Source: an uncultured Gemmatimonadaceae bacterium (GTDB taxonomy: Bacteria > Gemmatimonadota > Gemmatimonadetes > Gemmatimonadales > Gemmatimonadaceae). From it: a DNA stretch of 5,451 nt. Position numbers and translations under genes: made by a program. Numbering within the stretch: the first letter of the stretch is position 1; every line of letters begins with the position of its first letter. This document shows, in pieces, positions 1 through 5,451 of this stretch. The stretch lies in contig CATPBD010000239.1 in NCBI GenBank assembly GCA_955652265.1, positions 1 to 5,451 of the forward strand, given 5' to 3'. Below the pieces are notes generated by a model that searched no databases, had not been told where the DNA came from, and saw only the letters and a list, made by a program, of their open reading frames with translations.

Positions 1-151
1 GCCCGAATACGAGCGCGCCCTCAAGCTCGACGAAGGCGTCATCCGCTACCTCATCACGCTGCACGAGCACGAAGTCGGCGCTCCGCCGCAGTCCGAGGAA
101 GACCTGGCGGCGGCAACCCGCCGTGACGACGATGACGACGACGAGGATTAA
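1..151 (+). CDS. rpsF: Small ribosomal subunit protein S6 (bS6), C-terminal 49 residues
   Basis: This is the 3' end of a gene that begins left of the window; the first complete codon is at position 2 and the TAA stop is at 149-151. S6 binds 16S rRNA as a heterodimer with S18 in the platform of the 30S subunit. The visible part reads PEYERALKLDEGVIRYLITL, matching the conserved end of the S6 ferredoxin-like fold (the ER-L-LDE-V-RYL pattern). It is followed by an extension of about 29 residues ending in an acidic run, seven Asp and one Glu, encoded at 125-148. Acidic C-terminal tails are known on S6; in E. coli the tail is extended by RimK-added glutamates. rpsR starts 3 nt downstream, which is the usual S6-S18 pairing, but without the ssb or priB gene that often lies between them. 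Identification rests on this fragment plus the neighbour and is firm. Confidence 0.93.
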   Translation, partial: PEYERALKLDEGVIRYLITLHEHEVGAPPQSEEDLAAATRRDDDDDDED

Positions 152-154
152 TCA

Positions 155-376
155 ATGAGACGACCACAAAAGAGCTGTCCATTCTGTGAGAGTCGCGTCC
201 GCTGGGTCGACTACAAGGACGATCGCACGCTCGGACGCTTCATCACCGATCAGGGGAAAATTCTTCCCTCCAGGCTGAGCGGCACGTGCGCCCGTCACCA
301 ACGGCAGCTCGCGACGGCAATCAAGAGAGCCCGGTTCTTGGCCCTCATCCCTTACATCCGCGGTCACCAGGCGTAA
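155..376 (+). CDS. rpsR: Small ribosomal subunit protein S18 (bS18), zinc-binding form
   Basis: S18 is a 30S platform protein that pairs with S6 on 16S rRNA. The 73-residue product has the family's usual length and core: the [20 protein letters not shown] segment (residues 21-40), then TCARHQRQL and a basic end, [10 protein letters not shown]. Residues C8 and C11 (CPFC) with C45 and H48 (CARH) form a four-ligand set, the zinc-ribbon-like version of S18 that many bacteria have lost. The ATG is supported by GAGGA at 143-147, inside the end of rpsF and 7 nt before the start, so the two genes are probably translationally coupled. The stop codon TAA is followed immediately by the ATG of the next gene. 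There are no signs of damage. Confidence 0.97.
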   Translation: MRRPQKSCPFCESRVRWVDYKDDRTLGRFITDQGKILPSRLSGTCARHQRQLATAIKRARFLALIPYIRGHQA

Positions 377-1390
377 ATGGCAGCGGTTGCCGCGACGCCA
401 TCCCAGAAGCAATCGTGGTGGCCGCTCCTCTGGGGGCTCGTTGGCTTTCTCCTCCTGCCGCAGCTTCCGTTTTTCGAGCTGATGATTCCAATTGGGCAGC
501 CCCTTCTTCTGCTCGTGCCGGTGATCGCGGTTTGCTCGATAGTCGGATGGAAGCTCGGAGGGCGGGCCGCGCTCGCGGTGATCTGGCTTGCGCTATCCGT
601 CTGGATGCTGCTCCAGCCAGCGGGTCCGGCCGGTACACCTTACGACCAAATGGCACGGGGTTGGGTGATACTCCTCGCCGCCAGCTTCGGCATGGTGAGC
701 TTGTGGAGCACCACCAGCCCCTTTTTCGTCAGGGCTCTGACGGCCGTTGGGCTAGCGACGGTGGTCGGCTTTCTCATCGCGCTTTCTGCTCCAAGCGGGA
801 TCGCGCGATTTCAGCACGCGGCAGGAGAGGAGCTTACTCGCAGAGTGTCGAGCACGATCGATCGGATCCAGCAGAGCATGGATACTCCGGAGTGGAAGCA
901 GCTCGCCGAGAAGATGCCCGCTCTGGATACCTGGAACGACGAGTCCGAGGCCGCGATGCGGGCGATTCCGGATCACACCGCGGGCCTACTGCCAGCGCTT
1001 CTGGCGCTCGAGTCGCTGGCCGCACTCGCGCTTGGCTGGGGCATTTATCAGCGTATCTCGCCGGTCAAGATCGGGCCGCCGCTCAGCCCCCTGACCGAGT
1101 TCCGCTTCAACGACCAACTGGTGTGGGGAGTCGCGGTCGGCGCGACCCTGTGTCTGCTACCAGCGTTTGCCGACGGCAGGACCGCGGGACTCAATCTGCT
1201 GGTGTTCTTCGGGGTGCTGTATCTCATCCGCGGTCTTGGGGTTCTGGCGTGGATTGCGCGTGGCCGCTACGCGGTCATCGTGATCCTGAGCCTCATACCG
1301 CAGGTGTGCATCATGCTCGGTGTTCTGGCGCTCGCGTTGGGCCTGGGAGACACCTGGCTCGATTTGCGCCGGCGCCCGAGAACGACCTGA
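377..1390 (+). CDS. DUF2232/YybS-like polytopic inner-membrane protein
   Basis: The 337-residue product is very hydrophobic. Likely membrane segments lie near residues 15-33, 40-58, 63-80, 94-112 and 118-137, then 203-224, 247-266, 272-294 and 299-322. A polar, helical stretch (about 142-200) splits the two halves and the tail is basic (RRRPR). FRFNDQLVWG (242-251), followed by a membrane helix ending in LLP and then a FFGVLYLIRGLGVL segment (277-290), resembles the conserved C-terminal region of the DUF2232 family, which includes B. subtilis YybS. Position also fits: yybS lies just upstream of rplI in Firmicutes. The start is ATG directly after the rpsR TAA with only a weak AGG (369-371) ahead, suggesting coupled translation. 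The family has no settled biochemical function. Family assignment is by pattern reading, so a generic membrane protein remains possible. Confidence 0.75.
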   Translation: MAAVAATPSQKQSWWPLLWGLVGFLLLPQLPFFELMIPIGQPLLLLVPVIAVCSIVGWKLGGRAALAVIWLALSVWMLLQPAGPAGTPYDQMARGWVILLAASFGMVSLWSTTSPFFVRALTAVGLATVVGFLIALSAPSGIARFQHAAGEELTRRVSSTIDRIQQSMDTPEWKQLAEKMPALDTWNDESEAAMRAIPDHTAGLLPALLALESLAALALGWGIYQRISPVKIGPPLSPLTEFRFNDQLVWGVAVGATLCLLPAFADGRTAGLNLLVFFGVLYLIRGLGVLAWIARGRYAVIVILSLIPQVCIMLGVLALALGLGDTWLDLRRRPRTT

Positions 1391-1413
1391 CCGTACGATT
1401 CATTTCGCGTTTG

Positions 1414-1422
1414 TGCTAGAAT
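1414..1422 (+). promoter_or_regulatory. Possible extended -10 promoter for rplI
   Basis: TGCTAGAAT contains TAGAAT (1417-1422), five of six matches to the TATAAT consensus, preceded by the TGn element of extended -10 promoters. It lies in the 69-nt gap between the membrane-protein stop and rplI, about 38 nt before the ATG, leaving a short leader. No good -35 box stands 16-18 nt upstream, which is tolerable for an extended -10 site. rplI may therefore be transcribed both by read-through from rpsF-rpsR and from this promoter. Confidence 0.45.
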
Positions 1423-1444
1423 TACGCGGTTCTCAACGATCACT

Positions 1445-1452
1445 GAAGGAAA
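1445..1452 (+). promoter_or_regulatory. Ribosome binding site of rplI
   Basis: GAAGGAAA is a purine-rich Shine-Dalgarno-like stretch whose GGA core ends 9 nt before the rplI ATG at 1460. It fixes the start codon, in agreement with the N-terminal MEVIL expected for L9. Confidence 0.7.
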
Positions 1453-1459
1453 CTCCCCA

Positions 1460-1903
1460 ATGGAAGTCATACTCAGACAGGCAGTCGAAAAGCTCGGACA
1501 TCCGGGCGACATCGTAAAAGTTTCCGCCGGATACGCACGGAATTATCTGCTGCCGCGCGGCTTCGCCTACGAGGCGACCGCGGGCAATCGGAAGCGCATT
1601 GAGCAGGAGCGCCAGCGTCTCGAGCAGGCAGAGGAGCAGCGCCGCGGCTCGGCGTCCGAGCTGGCCACCAAGCTCGAACAGGTCTCGCTCACTTTCTCCG
1701 CCAGGGTCGGTGACGAAGGCAAGCTCTTCGGCTCCGTCACCTCGACCGACATTGCCCACCAACTCGAGTCGCAGGGCTTTCAGATCGAGAGGCGACAGAT
1801 CGAGCTCCACGAGCCGATTCGGGCCCTCGGCGTCTATCGCGTGGCAATCCGGCTGCACGCCGACGTTCATCCCGAGATCAAAGTCTGGGTCATCAAGCAG
1901 TAG
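1460..1903 (+). CDS. rplI: Large ribosomal subunit protein L9 (bL9)
   Basis: L9 binds 23S rRNA at the base of the L1 stalk and reaches out from the 50S subunit; it influences frame maintenance and ribosome spacing. The 147-residue length is typical. The N-terminal RNA-binding domain (1 to about 40) carries the family signature: MEVIL, LGHPGDIVKVSAGYARNYLLPRG (given here only as a pattern from residue 12 to 34) and then FAYEAT. Residues about 41-75 are a charged Glu/Arg/Gln-rich stretch that matches the long connecting helix. The C-terminal domain (about 80-147) shows GKLFGSVTSTDIA, a GFQIERRQIEL segment, and LGVYRVAIRLHADV. A strong terminator follows 15 nt after the stop, so rplI ends its transcription unit. 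Confidence 0.97.
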   Translation: MEVILRQAVEKLGHPGDIVKVSAGYARNYLLPRGFAYEATAGNRKRIEQERQRLEQAEEQRRGSASELATKLEQVSLTFSARVGDEGKLFGSVTSTDIAHQLESQGFQIERRQIELHEPIRALGVYRVAIRLHADVHPEIKVWVIKQ

Positions 1904-1918
1904 TGCGGCCGGCACTGC

Positions 1919-1956
1919 AGACCTTGCAGCGCCGGACGGCGCGGCGAGGTCTTTTT
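1919..1956 (+). terminator. Rho-independent terminator after rplI
   Basis: A 15-nt arm (1919-1933) is complementary to 1938-1952 around a GGAC tetraloop. The outer six pairs, AGACCT with AGGTCT, are perfect. The inner nine contain one G-U wobble and one A-G mismatch. A T run at 1952-1956 follows directly. The GC-rich stem, short loop and T tract make this a convincing intrinsic terminator that separates the ribosomal-protein operon from rsfS. Confidence 0.85.
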
Positions 1957-2077
1957 CGCGTCGCACAGGTGGCGTGCGAAATGCGAGTTGGAACCCCTCA
2001 CGGAACTTTCGCACACCAGATAAGCTACATACAGATATCCGGCGCGATGCGCCGATGATGAACCTTCACCGAACCGC
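1957..2077 (+). promoter_or_regulatory. Leader region of rsfS with a possible promoter and small hairpins
   Basis: This gap must hold the rsfS promoter if the upstream terminator is efficient. GGAACTT at 2002-2008 matches the -35 element of RpoE-type ECF sigma factors, but the sequence 16 nt later (CTACA, 2025-2029) is a poor -10 match, and no clear housekeeping promoter stands out. TTGGAA (1988-1993) could serve as a -35 box but lacks a well-spaced -10. Inverted repeats are present: TCGCAC/GTGCGA (1961-1966, 1974-1979), GTGCGAAA/TTTCGCAC (1974-1981, 2007-2014) and CGGCGC-GAT-GCGCCG (2040-2054). No assignment is firm. Confidence 0.25.
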
Positions 2078-2461
2078 ATGGCGACATCCCTCCCTTCTAT
2101 AACAACCGCACGCGAAGGCGCGCAACGGGTACAGCGCGCCGCCCAGTTATGCCTCGACATGAGAGCCAACGACGTCGTAGTGCTGAACCTGGCTGGCGTT
2201 ACCGACATGACGGACTACTTCGTCATCGCGAGCGGGACCTCGGACACCCACGTGAGATCGATCGGCGAGCACGTGATATCCGAGATGAAAAAAGTAGGGC
2301 TGAGCGTGCATCACACTGAAGGATTGCAACAGGGCCGCTGGGTGCTGCTCGATTTCTTCGATTTCGTAGTTCACATATTCCACCCGACCCTTCGCTCGTT
2401 TTACCAGATCGAGAGACTCTGGAGCGATGCGGAGCTAGTCGCGTTGGAGTCACCGGAGTAA
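2078..2461 (+). CDS. rsfS: Ribosome silencing factor RsfS (RsfA/Iojap family)
   Basis: RsfS binds L14 on the 50S subunit and prevents joining with 30S, lowering translation when nutrients are scarce. The 127-residue product shows the whole family core: DVVVLNLAGVTDMTDYFVIA (32-51), GTSDTHVRSI (53-62), then HHTEG (78-82) and WVLLDFFDFVVHIFHP (88-103), ending with RSFYQIERLW (106-115). About 20 residues precede the core, slightly long for the family. No in-frame start lies shortly upstream. The ATG at 2078 has no recognisable Shine-Dalgarno sequence, so the internal ATG at 2159 (M28, just before the core) cannot be excluded. The next gene begins 5 nt after the stop, indicating co-transcription. 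The family assignment is secure; the start is less so. Confidence 0.95.
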   Translation: MATSLPSITTAREGAQRVQRAAQLCLDMRANDVVVLNLAGVTDMTDYFVIASGTSDTHVRSIGEHVISEMKKVGLSVHHTEGLQQGRWVLLDFFDFVVHIFHPTLRSFYQIERLWSDAELVALESPE

Positions 2462-2466
2462 CTCAG

Positions 2467-5451
2467 ATGAAAGCGGCAAGGATTCTCGCCATTGCGGCAG
2501 TCCTCCTGTGCGCGACTCGCCTCGACGCACAGCAGTATTTCGGACAGAATCAGGTGCAGTACCGGCATTTCAACTGGAGGGTGATCGAGACCGAGCACTT
2601 CCTCGTTCACTACTATCCGGAAGAAAAAACCGGCGCGATGGAGGCGGCCCGGATGGCGGAGCGGGCGTACGCGAGACTGTCTCGCGTGCTCGACCACCAG
2701 TTCCGCGAGAAAAAGCCAATCATTCTCTTCGCGTCCCGCGCTGATTTCGGACAGAACAACGTCACCGGCGATCTGGGCGAAGGCACGGGCGGAGCCACTG
2801 AGCCTGCGCGCCACCGGCTGATTCTCCCTCTTACGGGAGACCTCGGAAGCTTCGAGCGCGTTCTGACGCACGAAATGGTGCACGAGTTCCAATTCGACAT
2901 CTTCGCGCGCGGCAAGGCGGGGGCGAATCTTCAGACGCTCAACCAGATAGATCCTCCCCTCTGGTTCATGGAGGGAATGGCCGAGTATCTGTCAATCGGA
3001 CCGGGGCACCCGCTGACGGCCTCGTGGCTCCGTGATGCGGCAGTGAACGGGAACCTCCCGACAATCGAGCAGATGACGGACCGCCCCGACAAGTACTTTC
3101 CGTATCGGTACGGTCAGGCGCTCTGGGCGTACGTGGGCGAGCGCTGGGGCGACGCAGCGATCGGCGAGATCCTCCAGAACGCGACGACGCTCGGAATCGC
3201 GCGCGCATTTCAGCGGCAGCTCGGTATCACGCTGCACGAGCTGAGCGATGACTGGCGCGAAGCGATCAACGCGAAGTATCTGCCGCAGGCGGCGATACTG
3301 GATAGGCCTCGCGCCTTTTCCCAGCCGCTCCTCACCGAGAAAAAGAGTGGAGGCCAGATCTTCCTGGCGCCCTCGCTTTCCAACGACGGCAACCGGATCG
3401 CGTTCCTCTCCAATGGAAACCAGAAGCGCGGTGAGCTGTTCATCGATCTCTGGCTCGCCGATGCCCACACCGGCAAACGCATCAAGCGCCTGGTCGAAAG
3501 CACCACCAACCCAAACTTCGAGGAGCTGAGGCTTCTCTATTCACAGAGCTCGTTCTCCAACGACGGACGCCTGCTGGCGTTCACGGCGCAGCGAGAGGGC
3601 AAGGACGTGCTTTATGTGATGGACGTCGCCAGCGCATCGGTGAAGAATCGGATCGATCTGCCATCTGTCGACGCGATCTGGAGTCCGGTATGGTCGCCGA
3701 ATGACAAGCAGATCGCCTTCAGCGGCACACACGGCGGCATCACCGATCTCTACATCGTGGACACTGACGGCAGGAATTTGCGCCAGCTCACCAACGACGA
3801 GTACGGCGACATGCAGCCCGCCTGGTCGCCCGACGGCAAGCGCCTCGCGTTCGCCACGGATCGGAGTCCCGAGACCAACTTGCCGATCCTCAAGTTCTCC
3901 AAGTGGCGAATCGCGGTGATGGATCTCCAGTCCGGTGCCATCGAGGTGCTTCCCAACCAGGGCGGACTGAACCTGAACCCGACGTGGTCGCCGGACGGCC
4001 GGCAGATCGCGTTCATTTCCGATAGAACCGGAATTCCAAACATTTTCCTTTTCGATTTCACCGACCGCCAGCACTATCAGCTTACGAACGTGCTCGGCGG
4101 CGTCTCGGCGATCACCGAGTACAGCCCGGCAATAAGCTGGGCACGCACAGCGGACAGAATCGCCTACACGAATTTCGAGAGGGGCGACTACACCGTCTGG
4201 ACGATCGACAATCCGCGTGCACTTAAGAAGACGGCGTTCAATCCGAACACGCCGAATCTCGTGGCGAGCATACTCCCCGTCGATTCGACCACCGCATTAA
4301 AAGCTCAGGATTCGCTGACCCTGCGGCCTCGAAATGGTGAGCCGACGTCGACGTATCGCGGCACGGCGGGCTCGCGTCAGTCCTCAATGCTGCCAACCGG
4401 CGAGGCGGTTCAGGAACTACCGCCGACCGTCGCGGTGCTCAACTCCGATCCGCTGTATGGTCTGCCCGACACGAGCCGGTTCAAGGAGCACCCGTACCAC
4501 GTCTCGTTCCACCCGGATTACATCGCTGATCCTTCGATTGGCTATACGCCCAATTACGGTACCTTTGCCGGCGGCACCGCGTTCGTCTTCAGCGATCTGC
4601 TCGGCAATCATCAACTGGCCGTTGCCGGCAACGTTTACGGCAGATTGAGCGACGCCAGCGCATTCGTCGGCTACGCGAATCTGAGCCACCGGCTCCAGTA
4701 CACGACCGGGGTTTCGCAGGACCCTGTGTACGTTCCGCTCAGTAGTGGGGCGTTCAACCCTCCCGGCAGTCAGGTTGTCCGCTACCAGAGTGACTATCTG
4801 CGCTACGTAGTGCGCAACGTTTTCCTGACCGGACAGTACCCGTTCAACCGCTTCACGCGAGTCGAGACGGGAGTGCAATTCAACAGCATCTCCGAGGGAA
4901 TCGTCTCTGTCTTTCAGGATTGCCTCCAAGGGTACTGCAGCGACGTCCAGTTCAAGGACACCCTGTCGCTGCCGACCATCAACTACGTCACGCCATCGAC
5001 GGCGTTCGTATCCGACAACACGCTTTTCGGCAATACCGGACCTGTTATCGGCCGGAGGATGCGCTTCCAGGCGTCACAGAATCTCGGAAAGCTGAACTTC
5101 AGCGATTTCCTGGTTGATTATCGGCGCTACGATCCGATCATATTCAACACCCTTACATTTGCGACCAGGTTCCTCACGTCGCTGGCCGTTGGACGGGACG
5201 AGAACTTCTTCCCGAAGTACATCGGGCGGCCCGACTTCGTCCGCGGGTACGATCGCGCGAATTTCAGCTTCTACGATTGCACCTCGATCATCGGGCAGCA
5301 GTCGACGTGCAACAACCAGGAGCTTGCGGGCAGCCGTGTTGCCGTCTTCAACGAGGAGCTGCGCTTCCCGATTATCCGTCGCTTCGACGTTGGAAGCAGC
5401 TTCGGGTTGCCGCCGCTAGATGGACTCATCTTCTACGACGCAGGCCTGGCC
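2467..5451 (+). CDS. Exported peptidase MA-like / PD40 propeller / BamA-like barrel outer-membrane protein (3' end outside the window)
   Basis: An uninterrupted 995-codon frame runs off the right edge. The start is an ATG with GGAG at 2455-2458, 8 nt upstream. Residues 1-21 form a signal peptide (MKAARILAIAAVLLCATRLDA, cleavage likely before QQYF). Residues about 35-290 resemble a gluzincin of the peptidase MA type: HEMVH at 135-139, and WFMEGMAEYLS with E169 as the expected third zinc ligand. Residues about 299-575 hold six PD40/TolB-like repeats, the best being WSPDGKRLAF (from 453) and WSPDGRQIAF (from 507). A Pro/Ser/Thr-rich linker (about 582-658) follows. From about 675 the sequence has alternating aromatic strands, VRGY at 925-928 and NEELRFP at 962-968, as in Omp85/BamA barrels. 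No POTRA domain is evident. The peptidase and propeller are inferred to be periplasmic, anchored by the barrel. Substrate and function are unknown; the domain calls rest on motif reading. Confidence 0.85.
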   Translation, partial: MKAARILAIAAVLLCATRLDAQQYFGQNQVQYRHFNWRVIETEHFLVHYYPEEKTGAMEAARMAERAYARLSRVLDHQFREKKPIILFASRADFGQNNVTGDLGEGTGGATEPARHRLILPLTGDLGSFERVLTHEMVHEFQFDIFARGKAGANLQTLNQIDPPLWFMEGMAEYLSIGPGHPLTASWLRDAAVNGNLPTIEQMTDRPDKYFPYRYGQALWAYVGERWGDAAIGEILQNATTLGIARAFQRQLGITLHELSDDWREAINAKYLPQAAILDRPRAFSQPLLTEKKSGGQIFLAPSLSNDGNRIAFLSNGNQKRGELFIDLWLADAHTGKRIKRLVESTTNPNFEELRLLYSQSSFSNDGRLLAFTAQREGKDVLYVMDVASASVKNRIDLPSVDAIWSPVWSPNDKQIAFSGTHGGITDLYIVDTDGRNLRQLTNDEYGDMQPAWSPDGKRLAFATDRSPETNLPILKFSKWRIAVMDLQSGAIEVLPNQGGLNLNPTWSPDGRQIAFISDRTGIPNIFLFDFTDRQHYQLTNVLGGVSAITEYSPAISWARTADRIAYTNFERGDYTVWTIDNPRALKKTAFNPNTPNLVASILPVDSTTALKAQDSLTLRPRNGEPTSTYRGTAGSRQSSMLPTGEAVQELPPTVAVLNSDPLYGLPDTSRFKEHPYHVSFHPDYIADPSIGYTPNYGTFAGGTAFVFSDLLGNHQLAVAGNVYGRLSDASAFVGYANLSHRLQYTTGVSQDPVYVPLSSGAFNPPGSQVVRYQSDYLRYVVRNVFLTGQYPFNRFTRVETGVQFNSISEGIVSVFQDCLQGYCSDVQFKDTLSLPTINYVTPSTAFVSDNTLFGNTGPVIGRRMRFQASQNLGKLNFSDFLVDYRRYDPIIFNTLTFATRFLTSLAVGRDENFFPKYIGRPDFVRGYDRANFSFYDCTSIIGQQSTCNNQELAGSRVAVFNEELRFPIIRRFDVGSSFGLPPLDGLIFYDAGLA
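2869..2973 (+). other. Zinc-peptidase motif HExxH...E within the envelope protein
   Basis: The codons at 2869-2883 encode HEMVH (H135, E136, H139) and the codon at 2971-2973 encodes E169 within WFMEGMAEYL. In gluzincins of the peptidase MA type the two His and the downstream Glu bind zinc and the Glu of HExxH is the catalytic base. All four residues are intact, so the domain has what it needs to be active; whether it is active cannot be told from sequence. Confidence 0.75.
3361..4200 (+). repeat. Six PD40 (TolB-type) beta-propeller repeats at protein level
   Basis: Repeats centred on an (S/T)WSPDG(K/R)xIAF pattern begin near residues 302, 360, 407, 451, 505 and 554 of the envelope protein. 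The first two have SNDG in place of SPDG, the third has SPND, and the last is degenerate (SWARTADRIAY). Six such units match the six-bladed propeller of TolB-like proteins, which usually bind protein partners or peptides. The DNA itself is not a tandem repeat. Confidence 0.8.

Noticed and set aside
125..148. GAC/GAT run considered as a microsatellite or CRISPR-like repeat
   Set aside because: It is only eight codons, in frame, and is explained as the acidic tail of S6.
1387..1392. CTGACC considered as the -35 box for the rplI promoter
   Set aside because: Its 24-nt distance to TAGAAT is far outside the usual 16-18 nt spacing.
286..1419. A 377-codon open frame on the + strand overlapping rpsR and the membrane protein gene
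   Set aside because: It lies in another frame of the membrane-protein gene and encodes an Arg/Ala/Gly-rich product without domain character. The overlapping frame has clear membrane helices and directly follows rpsR.
1433..2014. A 193-codon reverse-strand frame across rplI
   Set aside because: It is antisense to an unmistakable L9 gene and crosses its terminator; the product matches nothing I recognise and reflects high GC.
2401..2892. Reverse-strand frame over the end of rsfS and the start of the envelope gene
   Set aside because: It is opposite two well-supported coding regions whose protein motifs (RSFYQIERLW, HEMVH) account for the sequence.
2992..4074. Two reverse-strand frames (2992-3468 and 3541-4074) over the propeller region
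   Set aside because: They are antisense shadows of the PD40 repeats; the + strand frame is continuous and shows repeated WSPDG motifs.
4417..4929. Reverse-strand 170-codon frame over the barrel region
   Set aside because: It is antisense to the continuous barrel-coding frame, has no recognisable domain and no ribosome binding site that stands out.

Overview
The window is a high-GC, gene-dense bacterial chromosome segment with every gene on the + strand. It holds the tail of a ribosomal-protein operon followed by the start of a large cell-envelope gene. Lineage is an inference. A ribosomal cluster without ssb, beside a very long outer-membrane protein that joins a zinc-peptidase-like domain, a TolB-type propeller and a BamA-like barrel, fits a Gram-negative soil-type bacterium, most plausibly Gemmatimonadota. 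No 16S rRNA or other marker is present to confirm this.

Region 1 (1-1390) reads as one tightly packed transcript: the 3' end of rpsF (S6), rpsR (S18, zinc-binding form) 3 nt later, then a polytopic membrane protein of the DUF2232/YybS type whose ATG directly follows the rpsR stop. Region 2 (1391-1956) is rplI (L9), with its own likely extended -10 promoter, a good ribosome binding site and a strong Rho-independent terminator. Region 3 (1957-2077) is a short intergenic stretch with small inverted repeats and a possible promoter. Region 4 (2078-5451) is rsfS (ribosome silencing factor), followed 5 nt later by a large open reading frame that runs off the right edge after 995 codons.

The first five genes form a ribosome-centred group: small-subunit proteins S6 and S18, large-subunit protein L9, and RsfS, which binds L14 and blocks subunit joining under nutrient limitation. 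The membrane protein sits in the same rpsR-rplI neighbourhood that YybS occupies in Firmicutes. The last gene changes theme. It encodes an exported protein with a signal peptide, an HExxH...E zinc-peptidase-like domain, about six PD40 propeller repeats, a low-complexity linker and an Omp85/BamA-like barrel with the VRGY motif. This is the most unusual item in the window. No tRNA, rRNA, CRISPR array, insertion sequence or integrase is visible.
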